64,000 nt of DNA from the NCBI GenBank assembly GCA_026129095.1, contig JAHCIT010000007.1, positions 155,940 to 219,939 on the forward strand, read 5' to 3'. Each line of letters starts with the position of its first letter. Positions within the stretch are counted from its first letter, which is position 1. This DNA is from Deltaproteobacteria bacterium. Lineage in GTDB: Bacteria > JAGRBM01 > JAHCIT01. The notes beneath the pieces were generated by a model that did no database searches, was not told the DNA's origin, and saw only the letters and a list, made by a program, of their open reading frames with translations. Of this stretch, positions 37,135 through 45,113 are shown one piece after another. The position numbers and the translations under genes are program-made.

Positions 37135-38511
37135 CTACCCCACTGCCTGTTCCAGTTCATTGAGAGCCTCGCCAGTATAGACGGCCACCCTCTGCATGCG
37201 CGGGAGCGTGTCCCGGCAGCCGGTAAAACCGAAATTGAGTGTGCCGGCATAGCTCTGGCAGGTGATATTGATCGCCTGCCCATGAGTGGGAATCGACACG
37301 GGATAACAGGCGTCCAGCCTCGCGCCCCGGAAATAGAGCGTCTCCTTTGGCCCCGCCACGTTGGAGATTACCACGTTGAAAGGCGGACGCATCCGCCCGC
37401 TCATCCCGGTCACATGCTGAAACGCAAAGGGGAGCATCTGCAGTGCACTGAACTGGATAATCGCCTCGCGGCTCATGCCGTGAAGCTGTTCCTTTGCCTG
37501 GCAGGCTGATTCACGAATCACCTTCAGCCGTTCCACCGGATCGGCGATGTGGGTCGCCAGCGAGGCGAGGATGGATCCAACTGCATTGCCCCCGCCGGGA
37601 TCGTCCTTGGGGCGGACATTGACAGGGATCATGGCGATGAGCGGATCGGCGGGAAGCGCTCCGAGTTCCATGAGAAAGCGCCTCAGGCTTGCCGACGAGA
37701 GCGCCAGAACAAGATCGTTCAGCGTGCAGCCGGCACGCCGCGCCAGCGTTTTTACCCGTTCGAGCTGGTACTGCTGGGTGGCAAACCGGCGGTTGCGCGA
37801 AACCCGTCCGTTCAGGATCGACATGGGCGCCTCGTATGGCGTCACGCCGTGCGGCTTGTGGCCTGTGACGATATCCCTCAACTCCCGTCCCACCTGACGG
37901 GCCGATTCGAGCTGCTTCTGGAAACCCGCCCGGAAGGCGGCGATCGCATCGTCGCCGGAGTCCGCTGGCGAGCCCGCTCCCTCCGGCGGCGGGATGGAGA
38001 AGAACATCGGGCGCGTCCGGTCGTCCGGATCGTTCGAGAGACTGCGGGCCAGTATCCGGGAGCCGGTGAACCCGTCCACCAGCGAATGATGGACCTTGAA
38101 ATACATGGCGAACCGGCCGCCTTCGAGCCCTTCGATCAGGTGCACCTCCCACAGAGGGTGGTGGAAATCCATCGCGTGACTGTGGAGCCGCGAAACGAGT
38201 GTACCCAGTTCGCGCTCGTCGCCCGGCGCGGGAAGCGCCGACCGCCGGACGTGATAGTCGATGTCTATATCAGGCTCTTCCACCCAGGAATGAAGTGGAT
38301 TGGCAAGAAACTCCGGCGTCCTGAGCCGGAGATTCCAGGGCGGGTATATTTCGCGGCTTCCCCGCAACTCATCCAGCAGGGAGCGGAGAAAATCGGGCCG
38401 TGCGTCTTTCGGCGGAGTAAAGATAAGCAGCGAGGCGACGTGCATCATCACCTCCCGTGTCTCGCCATAAAGGAATATGGCGTCCATCGGGGTCAGCCAC
38501 CTGTCGGACAT
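37135..38511 (-). CDS. Wax ester synthase/diacylglycerol acyltransferase (WS/DGAT)
   Basis: A 458-residue acyltransferase making wax esters or triacylglycerols from acyl-CoA. The catalytic HHxxxDG motif is KVHHSLVDGFTG. Other family blocks are PMDAIFLYGE at the N-terminus, NVVISNVAGPKETLYFRGARL in part, and the conserved PLI.MIPVNVR region. It is likely membrane-associated. With the phasin-like gene, acyltransferase and desaturase it points to neutral-lipid or PHA storage. It lies upstream-adjacent to the tRNA-Gln fragment, so it is on the chromosomal side of the island boundary. Confidence 0.93.
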   Translation of the reverse strand: MSDRWLTPMDAIFLYGETREVMMHVASLLIFTPPKDARPDFLRSLLDELRGSREIYPPWNLRLRTPEFLANPLHSWVEEPDIDIDYHVRRSALPAPGDERELGTLVSRLHSHAMDFHHPLWEVHLIEGLEGGRFAMYFKVHHSLVDGFTGSRILARSLSNDPDDRTRPMFFSIPPPEGAGSPADSGDDAIAAFRAGFQKQLESARQVGRELRDIVTGHKPHGVTPYEAPMSILNGRVSRNRRFATQQYQLERVKTLARRAGCTLNDLVLALSSASLRRFLMELGALPADPLIAMIPVNVRPKDDPGGGNAVGSILASLATHIADPVERLKVIRESACQAKEQLHGMSREAIIQFSALQMLPFAFQHVTGMSGRMRPPFNVVISNVAGPKETLYFRGARLDACYPVSIPTHGQAINITCQSYAGTLNFGFTGCRDTLPRMQRVAVYTGEALNELEQAVG

Positions 38512-38653
38512 GATGAGATCCCCCTCCCCGGCTATCCGCGCCAGCCAAGCACGCTAAAGCAGTCGCCTCAGCGGGAGTATGACCGGGGACAGGACACGAC
38601 TGGAACCAGCATCCCTATGAGCAATCTAACTATCCGGATTTACTCGTATTTTA
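38512..38653. other. Intergenic region left of the tRNA-Gln fragment
   Basis: This stretch holds the promoter side of the WS/DGAT gene. I see no gene, strong hairpin or repeat in it. Confidence 0.6.
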
Positions 38654-38697
38654 TGGTTCCCGATGATGGATTCGAACCACCACAAGCAGAGTCAGAG
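38654..38697 (-). other. tRNA-Gln(CTG) 3' fragment, probable attachment site of a genomic island
   Basis: On the minus strand the sequence begins exactly at the anticodon loop (CTCTGAC, anticodon CTG), continues with the 3' anticodon stem TCTGC, a variable loop, a T-arm with GGTTCGAATCC, the acceptor strand ATCGGGA, discriminator A and CCA. The bases that should form the 5' anticodon stem (expected GCAGA) are CGAGC and do not pair, and no D-arm or 5' acceptor follows. This is a partial tRNA as left at the distal end of an element integrated in the anticodon loop. Confidence 0.8.
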
Positions 38698-38971
38698 GCT
38701 CGGAAACAGCCTCCACGACTGTCCGGCGGAATCCGTCGAATCAGCAATTTCAGACGGTTACAAATATGTCAATCCACCGACATCCAGCGATATTCAGGCT
38801 GGAGGTGGTCTGGATAGTGGTCAAAATACCGAGATCGAAGCCGCCGTCACCACTCTGCTTGTGGTGCTGACCGAGGCCACGAAAGTCTTCTGGAATGCTT
38901 TGGAACGGGGGGAGTCCTTCGAAGCAGCGAAGGGGGAGTTTCAAGCGGTGATGGCGAAAAGGGGGTGGTGA
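38663..38971 (+). CDS. Small ORF of uncertain coding status
   Basis: An open frame of 102 codons whose first 12 or so codons lie in the tRNA fragment, so the N-terminus is doubtful. The last ~50 residues (TEIEAAVTTLLVVLTEATKV and ALERGESFEAAKGEFQAV) look like a helical protein. There is no in-frame start inside that part and no clear ribosome-binding site. It precedes the Fic gene by 43 bases. It may be a truncated gene remnant. Confidence 0.25.
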   Translation: MMDSNHHKQSQRLGNSLHDCPAESVESAISDGYKYVNPPTSSDIQAGGGLDSGQNTEIEAAVTTLLVVLTEATKVFWNALERGESFEAAKGEFQAVMAKRGW

Positions 38972-39014
38972 ACCTCTGGCGGAAAGGCTGGGGGATACGG
39001 CATACTCCAGCCGA

Positions 39015-39758
39015 ATGGGAGACCCGCTCAAAACCGTCCTGGATCAGGCCGACGCGCTTCTGAAGCGGTGGCAGGCCTTGCTCCCCCTTGCCCCGGATGC
39101 GCTGGCGAAACTCCGGCAGCATTGGGATGTCATTCACACCTACAATTCGAACGCGATCGAAGGAAATACCCTCACCCTCGGCGAGACGAAAGCCGTACTT
39201 CTCGACGGAATCACGATCAGCGGTAAACCGCTTCGTGAAATTCTTGAAGCTACGAACCACCGGGAGGCGATGGGGCTATTGTACCGTCTCGCCGGGTCGC
39301 GCTCCCCGGTCACGGAACGGGAGATACTGGATCTTCACCGGATCATCCTGACTGGCATCCAGTCGGACGACGCCGGTCGATACAGGACGGTCGGAGTCAG
39401 AGTCGCCGGTTCAAAACATGTTTTCCCGAATGCAGCCAAAGTCCCGGCGCTGATGTCTGATTACGTTACCGGCATCAGTTCCGAAGGCGATCACCCGATA
39501 AGAATCGCCGCCAGAGCCCATTACCGGTTTGTCGCCATCCATCCCTTTGCAGATGGCAACGGGCGAACAGCCCGGCTACTCATGAATCTGTTTCTGATGC
39601 GGAGTGGATATCCGCCTGCCTGCCTGCCCATCGAACGGCGCGGTGAATATTACGATCTGCTGGAAGCGGCTCACAACGCCGGAACGGAACGGTTCGAACT
39701 GTTCATCGCCGAGTGCGTACGCGATTCATTGGAAGATGCCCTGCAAGGGCTTGAATGA
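39015..39758 (+). CDS. Fic-family AMP-transferase-like protein
   Basis: A 247-residue Fic protein. The complete active-site motif HPFADGNGRTAR (H176 to R187) supports AMP (or other nucleotide) transfer to a target hydroxyl. An N-terminal inhibitory motif of the [S/T]xxxE[G/N] type is present as SNAIEG (S45-G50), placing it in the class II self-inhibited group. The C-terminal end is helical and has no added DNA-binding domain. It is the first clear gene inside the proposed island. Target protein unknown; no partner antitoxin is seen. Confidence 0.9.
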   Translation: MGDPLKTVLDQADALLKRWQALLPLAPDALAKLRQHWDVIHTYNSNAIEGNTLTLGETKAVLLDGITISGKPLREILEATNHREAMGLLYRLAGSRSPVTEREILDLHRIILTGIQSDDAGRYRTVGVRVAGSKHVFPNAAKVPALMSDYVTGISSEGDHPIRIAARAHYRFVAIHPFADGNGRTARLLMNLFLMRSGYPPACLPIERRGEYYDLLEAAHNAGTERFELFIAECVRDSLEDALQGLE

Positions 39759-40150
39759 GCGACCTGCCAGCCGCCTGGCGTACGGGTTCCATCCGATTCA
39801 TTGCGAACGATCTGTCCAGGGAAAGCGGGATCGGTCCTGCAAACCGGATTTCAGGACCATCCGGAGGGCGCGAATTGTTCTTGCCGCGCGTTTCATGAGA
39901 ACAAGATGCGGCAACTACCCAGGGAAATAAAATAGCCATTTTTCCGGAATTTTGTGGGTGACGCCACTGGGACATTCCAGAATGTATCGTTGACGCCTCA
40001 CTATACCGCCCTCAAAGCGCTAGCAGCTCGTTTCAGTGATTTCCGTAGAAAGAATTCTTCACGTATACTTGCCTAACTAATGGTTTGATGCGCTCATTTG
40101 TATTGAGCAGAAATATTTATCGAATTGCTTAAATCGGACACTCGGAACGC
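39759..40150. other. Intergenic region between Fic and GHKL genes
   Basis: No convincing gene. Its right part turns A/T-rich and contains an inverted repeat GCTCA-tttgtat-TGAGC (40092-40108), 43 bases before the GHKL start codon, a possible operator. Otherwise I see nothing. Confidence 0.5.
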
Positions 40151-40957
40151 ATGATCGCACGGGAACTTGATTTTCAAACAGTTGACGACCTAGGCCACGC
40201 GTTTTCTAACGGGCGAATTGCGGATGGCGAAAAACTTGAAATAATAGTAAATGAAATCGGGCCGTGGATTGAGTACCAATCGATGATTCGCTCATGCGCT
40301 GGCTACGAAAAGATTGCTGATGATCGGATACAGTTTAGCGGCCTGACCGTATTTCGCGCCAATCTTTTATCCAATGATCGATACTGGAATTGTGGCGACA
40401 CAAAGGACATAGGCTTCATCATTTCGAATAAAAATGGTGCGGTGGATGAGAGCGACGTTTACCGGACATCGTTTCTTCTGGATGCTGAGCATTGCGCCGT
40501 TCGAGCGGGATTTTCGCGTCAGACGGCTAAAGAACTAATCGGTGCAATTAGAGAACTAGAAGATAATATCTATGCCCATTCAGGAAAGTCGGCGTCAGGT
40601 CTGATTGCGTATCAACGCATAGAACGGCATTTTTCATTTGTAGTTCGAGATCTTGGCATCGGAATCCTTGCAAGCCTTAGGACATGCCCGGTCTATCAAG
40701 ATCTTGTAGATCATGGCGAAGCGTTGAGACTCGCATTGGAAACAGGAACGTCCCGGTATGGACCTGAGACGGGCCATGGATTTGGATTTCGACAACTCTG
40801 GCTTGGTTTAGCAAACCACCAGGGAAATCTAAGATTTCGGACTGGTAACTATTCGCTTCAGATCAATGACGCCGGACCATCTCTTAAGAGTGCCAGATTA
40901 GCGCAAAAACCTCCAATATCTGGATTCCTAGCGTCAATTGATTGTTCGCCGACTTGA
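40151..40957 (+). CDS. GHKL-type ATPase domain protein
   Basis: A 268-residue protein with a histidine-kinase-like (GHKL) ATP-binding fold in its second half: N-box EL-EDN (E135-N139), D167-x-G-x-G in VVRDLGIGI, and a G-box GHGFG (208-212). No His-phosphorylation domain, receiver or membrane segment is seen; residues 1-110 are an unrecognised N-terminal domain. It is A/T-rich compared with the core genes. It faces a convergent operon with a STAS-like gene; GHKL plus STAS pairs are known from anti-sigma-type switches. Function unknown. Confidence 0.72.
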   Translation: MIARELDFQTVDDLGHAFSNGRIADGEKLEIIVNEIGPWIEYQSMIRSCAGYEKIADDRIQFSGLTVFRANLLSNDRYWNCGDTKDIGFIISNKNGAVDESDVYRTSFLLDAEHCAVRAGFSRQTAKELIGAIRELEDNIYAHSGKSASGLIAYQRIERHFSFVVRDLGIGILASLRTCPVYQDLVDHGEALRLALETGTSRYGPETGHGFGFRQLWLGLANHQGNLRFRTGNYSLQINDAGPSLKSARLAQKPPISGFLASIDCSPT

Positions 40958-40971
40958 TGTTCGCAGTTGGT

Positions 40972-42072
40972 TCAACGGCCTTGAATGGCTGCTCCCAAAT
41001 GACGCTCCATTGCTGAAAAATTATGGCGGAACATGCCATCTAGCGGAGAGCCCTTTTCGGTTGGAACGCTTTTCCACCGAAGTGCGCCGGACTGTTCGAT
41101 TGTGGCTTGTTGTCGCTTGATCGTTTTTACGAATGCAGACGTATCTATCACACAGATTTGGTGAAAGGATCGTTTGAGTTCGCTTAACGCATCCGTGCCG
41201 CCACGAACGATTAGCGTCAACGGACGCTTCACGGTGTCGCCCATTCGTCGCAAGTGGTCTATGTGCCATTGTATGCGAGTCGGGAAGCCGCCACCAGTAC
41301 CGAATTCGAAGCATAGATGATCGACTTCGTCACGATCGGATATAAAAGAAGTCCATCGTGACCAATCATGGTCAGTGCGCGCGTTAACATGAAGCGCTGC
41401 TGGTATACCGACGTTCAAGAATTCCTGCCATACAAGTGCGATACGCTTCATGCTGTGCATGTCGTCCCACCGTGGACGATCAGTAAAGAGGCTGAAGTTT
41501 GGTGTTGTAACTATATCGACCTTGAGCGCTTTCAGTTCTTTTAGAATCGACTGGCGATTATCTCCAAATCCCCACCACCGTTCGAGTGGCGCGTCTTTGT
41601 GGGTCCCAGTTAAAAGGATCTTCGCGTCGTGTTGTATTCCAAAATAGTCGCAAAGATCGGCCCGATCATTAATTCGTGATTTTCCCGAAATCCTGGCCAC
41701 TACTTGATATAGCGATAACGCGATAAAGTCCTTATCGAATTTCTCCCTACGCCCGCTATTGTGATAGATAAGTGGAACCACTGGCGGGAGGTTAGGATAG
41801 GCTAGGCGGCGTGATCGTGGCACGTTGTCAAATTCGAAACCTCCCACTTCACGAACTCTATCCACAAAATGAGGATTCTTTAGACATACCGAGTCGCATT
41901 TTTCAGGCTTACCACAACATAGTTCGAGACAGTCGAGCATAGCTCGTTCTAGGTTCAAACCGCCGCACACCGAACGCTCGGAACATTTCACGCATCCCAA
42001 GTACATTGGATTTTTTTCGGAGTCATGCCAGAGATCTGCCGTGGAATTTATAAGACGCCGTTGCTTAGCCAT
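40972..42072 (-). CDS. Cysteine-rich protein with DUF4417-like pattern
   Basis: A 366-residue protein. Residues 27-63 hold eight Cys (C27, C30, C36, C48, C52, C53, C59, C63), likely binding metal or an iron-sulfur cluster. The rest looks like a TIM-barrel-type fold with PNFSLFTDRP and LHVNARTDHDW, which recalls DUF4417 proteins of mobile elements; the match is from memory and weak. It starts 10 bases after the 115-residue gene and ends 15 bases from the convergent GHKL gene. Low GC content suggests transfer. Confidence 0.6.
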   Translation of the reverse strand: MAKQRRLINSTADLWHDSEKNPMYLGCVKCSERSVCGGLNLERAMLDCLELCCGKPEKCDSVCLKNPHFVDRVREVGGFEFDNVPRSRRLAYPNLPPVVPLIYHNSGRREKFDKDFIALSLYQVVARISGKSRINDRADLCDYFGIQHDAKILLTGTHKDAPLERWWGFGDNRQSILKELKALKVDIVTTPNFSLFTDRPRWDDMHSMKRIALVWQEFLNVGIPAALHVNARTDHDWSRWTSFISDRDEVDHLCFEFGTGGGFPTRIQWHIDHLRRMGDTVKRPLTLIVRGGTDALSELKRSFHQICVIDTSAFVKTIKRQQATIEQSGALRWKSVPTEKGSPLDGMFRHNFSAMERHLGAAIQGR

Positions 42073-42081
42073 TATAAGTTC

Positions 42082-42429
42082 TCATCGTATCGCTATTTCA
42101 ACCGTTCGGCTGAGGGGGTTTATTTGTTCAACGTGACCTTGCGCGATTCCGCATCCCGCGCGTATCGCCTCTAAAATTTCTTGAGATGGTTCGACGAGTT
42201 GGCCAATTTCTTCATTGCCAACGTAGATACCAATATGATCTGGATTCGCTCGTACAAGCACGTTGTCGAGTTTCGACGGGATATTCTTCACCGTTAGATC
42301 GGCGACGACTGTCGTCGGCTGATGTTCGGGCTGAATGGAAAACAGATCGGGAGTTCCGAGTCGAAGCCGCGCGCGGTCCCAGGATTTCGCAAACGATCTA
42401 GTCTTGTTTCGGAGAAAATCGACGCCCAC
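42082..42429 (-). CDS. Small unknown protein of the STAS/GHKL module
   Basis: 115 residues from a GTG start (42429) with GGAGGG 10 bases upstream and 2 bases after the STAS-like gene's stop. An ATG 35 codons further up would overlap that gene by 103 bases and is less likely. The C-terminus (VEPSQEILEAIRAGCGIAQ) is helical, the middle beta (DHIGIYVGNEEIGQLV). No family recognised. Tight spacing on both sides shows it is translated with its neighbours. Confidence 0.6.
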   Translation of the reverse strand: MGVDFLRNKTRSFAKSWDRARLRLGTPDLFSIQPEHQPTTVVADLTVKNIPSKLDNVLVRANPDHIGIYVGNEEIGQLVEPSQEILEAIRAGCGIAQGHVEQINPLSRTVEIAIR

Positions 42430-42431
42430 GA

Positions 42432-43007
42432 TTATGCGCCCTCCGACAGAAGCGGCCGATACCGTTTTGACCGTCCATTTGAGATTTCCATTATGAGCGC
42501 CTTGGATACCAATGAAGATAGGCGATTGTTCCACGCGGTCTGTTTGATGTCTTCTCTCTGTTCACCGTTGCGCGGATCGTTCATTAGAGTACTGGCATCA
42601 GTTTCGCCGTATTGACTGACCAACTTAAAAGTAAGCTCCTGTTTGGGGTCGAGCTTCCCGAGTAACTTTACATTTGAGACTTCACCGCTGGTCGTTCGAT
42701 TGCAGGACAATATGACGTCGCCCTTCGCCGTCAGAAGATCTTCAAGTTCTTCAACAATTCGTTGCGAAGCATTCGCGACCACCGGATAAAGCTGAGACCT
42801 TCGATTCCGAACAAAATCTCTGAAACCAACAACGGACTCCCGGAGGTAGCTTGCGGTTGCGACTTGGATTCCCGCGAAGTCGAGAAAGCACACTTCGGGC
42901 TTCGCGGGCTCTTCGACCCGTTCTAACAATTTTCCGAGCGACTGCCGTCCAAAACCCGCGCCAGCCAGAATTGGATCCTCGACGATGTCTAATATTCTAA
43001 AATTCAC
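42432..43007 (-). CDS. STAS-like domain protein (DUF4325-like)
   Basis: A 191-residue protein. Residues 38-58 (VCFLDFAGIQVATASYLRES) match the STAS-like DUF4325 pattern (a beta strand, 'DF.G', then a helix with a short hydroxyl-rich turn). STAS-like proteins often pair with GHKL ATPases, which are present opposite. The second half (residues 120-191) is charged and unrecognised. It starts at GTG with GAGG upstream, and is the first gene of the three-gene minus-strand operon. Its promoter region carries the inverted repeats at 43018 and 43104. Confidence 0.62.
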   Translation of the reverse strand: MNFRILDIVEDPILAGAGFGRQSLGKLLERVEEPAKPEVCFLDFAGIQVATASYLRESVVGFRDFVRNRRSQLYPVVANASQRIVEELEDLLTAKGDVILSCNRTTSGEVSNVKLLGKLDPKQELTFKLVSQYGETDASTLMNDPRNGEQREDIKQTAWNNRLSSLVSKALIMEISNGRSKRYRPLLSEGA

Positions 43008-43017
43008 ACATCACCAT

Positions 43018-43038
43018 CCTCACGTTACAGAAGTGAGG
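43018..43038. promoter_or_regulatory. Inverted repeat at the STAS-like operon promoter
   Basis: CCTCAC-gttacagaa-GTGAGG lies 10 bases before the GTG start of the STAS-like gene. It could fold in the leader mRNA over the ribosome-binding site or bind a repressor. Confidence 0.4.
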
Positions 43039-43103
43039 ATAATGACGATAGGCGTCTAGGTCAAGTATTTATTTTGGGGTGAGCGTCCATCGAAGTGCGA
43101 TGA

Positions 43104-43113
43104 GTTACGTAAC
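43104..43113. promoter_or_regulatory. Palindrome GTTACGTAAC between the STAS-like and Fis-type genes
   Basis: A perfect 10-bp palindrome about 96 bases before the STAS-like gene. GTTAC recurs once in the nearby hairpin loop (43024), so the two sites may bind the same factor. Confidence 0.3.
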
Positions 43114-43167
43114 ATATGGTAATTACTATTGAAATATATCTCGGCCGACGTGGCCAAAGAGCGAGCA

Positions 43168-43605
43168 TTACTCCTTCAACCCGAACCGCCGGAGTTTGGT
43201 TGACAGTGTGCTCTGGGGGATACCGAGCAGTTTTGCCGCGTCACCCTTACTTCGGGCGCTATTCAGCGCCATCCGAATGACCTCCCGCTCGATTTCCTCC
43301 ATGTGCGACACCAGCGTCCCCTTCCCATTGAGGATCCGGATGACGGCCAGAATGAGCTGGCCCTTCAGTTCGCCCAGTTCGGCTCCCGCTTTGAGCAGCC
43401 CGGTCCTGGTCTCCAGCGGCCCGAGGATGACCGACCTCGTGAGCGCGACAGCAACGTCCGGAACGGTCATTGCGTCCGGAAGTAATTTGGAAAGGGTGCC
43501 AAACGCATCGCGCAACGCCGCGTTGATTTTCTCCGGGTGGTCCTGCTCCTTGATAAATAGCTCAAGTTCCGCCCGCGAATCCTTTAGGCCGTTTTTATGG
43601 TTCAT
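43168..43605 (-). CDS. Fis-type helix-turn-helix regulator
   Basis: A 145-residue protein with a C-terminal Fis/NtrC-type helix-turn-helix (IEREVIRMALNSARSKGDAAKL, IPQSTLSTKLRRFGL) and an N-terminal helical region of no known family. There is no AAA domain, so it is not an enhancer-binding protein. AAAGG precedes the ATG. Lying between the STAS operon and the SOS genes, it may control either. Function inferred. Confidence 0.8.
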   Translation of the reverse strand: MNHKNGLKDSRAELELFIKEQDHPEKINAALRDAFGTLSKLLPDAMTVPDVAVALTRSVILGPLETRTGLLKAGAELGELKGQLILAVIRILNGKGTLVSHMEEIEREVIRMALNSARSKGDAAKLLGIPQSTLSTKLRRFGLKE

Positions 43606-43667
43606 GGTTTAACCTTTCGTGGTATCCGTCAGAAAACATTTGCTGCCTGGAGAAGATCGCCGGTTAT

Positions 43668-44354
43668 TCATTTCGGTCTGATGGGCTCTACGCACTCTGG
43701 CTTATCATTCTTCGGGTCGTTGACGATACGGCTAACCGGTAATGCTTGCATCATGTCCGCCGATAGCGGCACCAGTATCGGTTTCAGATCATCCGCCTTG
43801 GTTTTCGGATCAATCCACTTCCTGGCTTCGGACGGCGGCAGTATCACCGGCATCCGGTTGTGGATCGGGGCCATGAGGTCATTCGGCTCGGTTGTGAGGA
43901 TCGTGCAGGTTTCGAGTTCGCTGCCGTCCGGGGCCTGCCAGTGTTCCCAGAGGCCGGCCATCGAGAACAGCCCGCCCGCTTTCATCGTGATGTGATAGGG
44001 CTGTTTCGGTCCCTTGCCTCTCGCCTGCCATTCGTAGAAGCCGGTCGCGGGGATCAGGCAACGCCGGTGTTTGAACGCCGACCGGAACGACGGCTTCTCG
44101 TGCGCCGTCTCCGCTCGGGCGTTAATCATCCGGTTCCCGATGGCCGGATCTTTCGCCCACGACGGAACGAGCCCCCACTTCACCGGGACCAGCTCAGTCT
44201 TGCCACTCGACGGCGACACCCGGACGATCTCGACCGGCTGCGACGGCGCGATGTTGTAGCGGGGCGCGACCTTGTGGCTCAGGTCAAAACCGAGGAGATC
44301 AGAGTATTCCTCCCAGGTCAGATCGTCTGCATTGCTGGTAAAACGGCCGCACAT
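43668..44354 (-). CDS. SOS response-associated peptidase family protein (HMCES/YedK)
   Basis: A 228-residue SRAP domain protein that cross-links to abasic sites in single-stranded DNA through its N-terminal Cys. MCGRFTS gives catalytic Cys2 after Met removal. NARAETAHEKPSF, LIPATGFYEWQ and HNRMPVIL (active-site Asn, Glu and His region) are all present. It is divergent from the imuA-imuB-dnaE2 operon. The leader has AGGTT-ctcaa-AACCT directly upstream of the ATG. Confidence 0.95.
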   Translation of the reverse strand: MCGRFTSNADDLTWEEYSDLLGFDLSHKVAPRYNIAPSQPVEIVRVSPSSGKTELVPVKWGLVPSWAKDPAIGNRMINARAETAHEKPSFRSAFKHRRCLIPATGFYEWQARGKGPKQPYHITMKAGGLFSMAGLWEHWQAPDGSELETCTILTTEPNDLMAPIHNRMPVILPPSEARKWIDPKTKADDLKPILVPLSADMMQALPVSRIVNDPKNDKPECVEPIRPK

Positions 44355-44498
44355 AGGTTCTCAAAACCTTAGCAGTTTCAGCCACTTCCGGGAACTGTGC
44401 CGCTACCTGACACACCCCCGTTCTAAGATGGGGCGGGTGCGGGATTGACCTGTCCGATGCTTTCGGTTTATTTACGGTATCGGTAAGTGAGGTGGTAT

Positions 44499-45113
44499 AT
44501 GGGTCTTTCCGCCCAGGAACTGCTGGCCGTTCTGCCGCCCGGTGTGGTTACACGCGGCGGCCTGATTAAAACAACCGGAGGGGTCTGGGACCGGGCCGAA
44601 ACGGCCGGGCGGCTTGTGGAACTCTCCGGGGTCGCGGCCCTCACGATGGCCTTCCGGCTGATTCGGGATTCCCAGAAGGCGGGCGATCCGGCCGCCTGGG
44701 TTGGAACCGCCAGTTCGATCTTCTTCGCCCCTGACGCGGTAGCTGGCGGCATTGACCTGAACTCGCTCGCCGTCGTCCGGCTTCGGAATTCACGCGATAT
44801 TCCGCGGGCGGCGGAACGGCTGCTCCAGTCCGGGGCGTTCGGCGTGGTCGTGATTGATCTGCCCAAAGAGGCCGATGTCCCCATGCCGCTCCAGTCCCGG
44901 CTCGTTGGGCTTGCCCAGACGCACGACACGGCAGTGGTGTTCGTGACGGCGCGGCCAAGGCCGCTTGGATCGCTCGTGAGCCTTCGGGCGGAGACGCGGC
45001 GGATTGCCGCCGGGCGCCGGCGATACCGGTGCGAGCTTGAGGCGGTGAAGGACAAGCGGCGCGGGCCGGGATGGGTTCGGGAGACAGACTGCCGTGGACC
45101 AGCCGGACTCTGA
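44499..45113 (+). CDS. imuA: ImuA, RecA-like mutasome protein
   Basis: A 204-residue RecA-related protein that works with ImuB and DnaE2 in damage-induced mutagenesis. The GAGGTGG site before the ATG decides this start; a GTG 12 bases upstream is an alternative. The sequence is RecA-like from the central strand (AFGVVVIDLPKEAD) but lacks a canonical Walker A. The 3' end overlaps imuB by 20 bases, which indicates translational coupling. Confidence 0.85.
   Translation: MGLSAQELLAVLPPGVVTRGGLIKTTGGVWDRAETAGRLVELSGVAALTMAFRLIRDSQKAGDPAAWVGTASSIFFAPDAVAGGIDLNSLAVVRLRNSRDIPRAAERLLQSGAFGVVVIDLPKEADVPMPLQSRLVGLAQTHDTAVVFVTARPRPLGSLVSLRAETRRIAAGRRRYRCELEAVKDKRRGPGWVRETDCRGPAGL

Noticed and set aside
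38654..38697. Intact tRNA-Gln with an intron or unusual D-arm
   Set aside because: No sequence able to pair with the acceptor or the 5' anticodon stem follows within 150 bases.
42430..42534. Longer start for the 115-residue protein at 42534
   Set aside because: It would overlap the STAS-like gene by 103 bases; the GTG at 42429 has a better ribosome-binding site.
44355..44498. LexA box before imuA
   Set aside because: No match to the enterobacterial, alphaproteobacterial or Gram-positive consensus that I could see.
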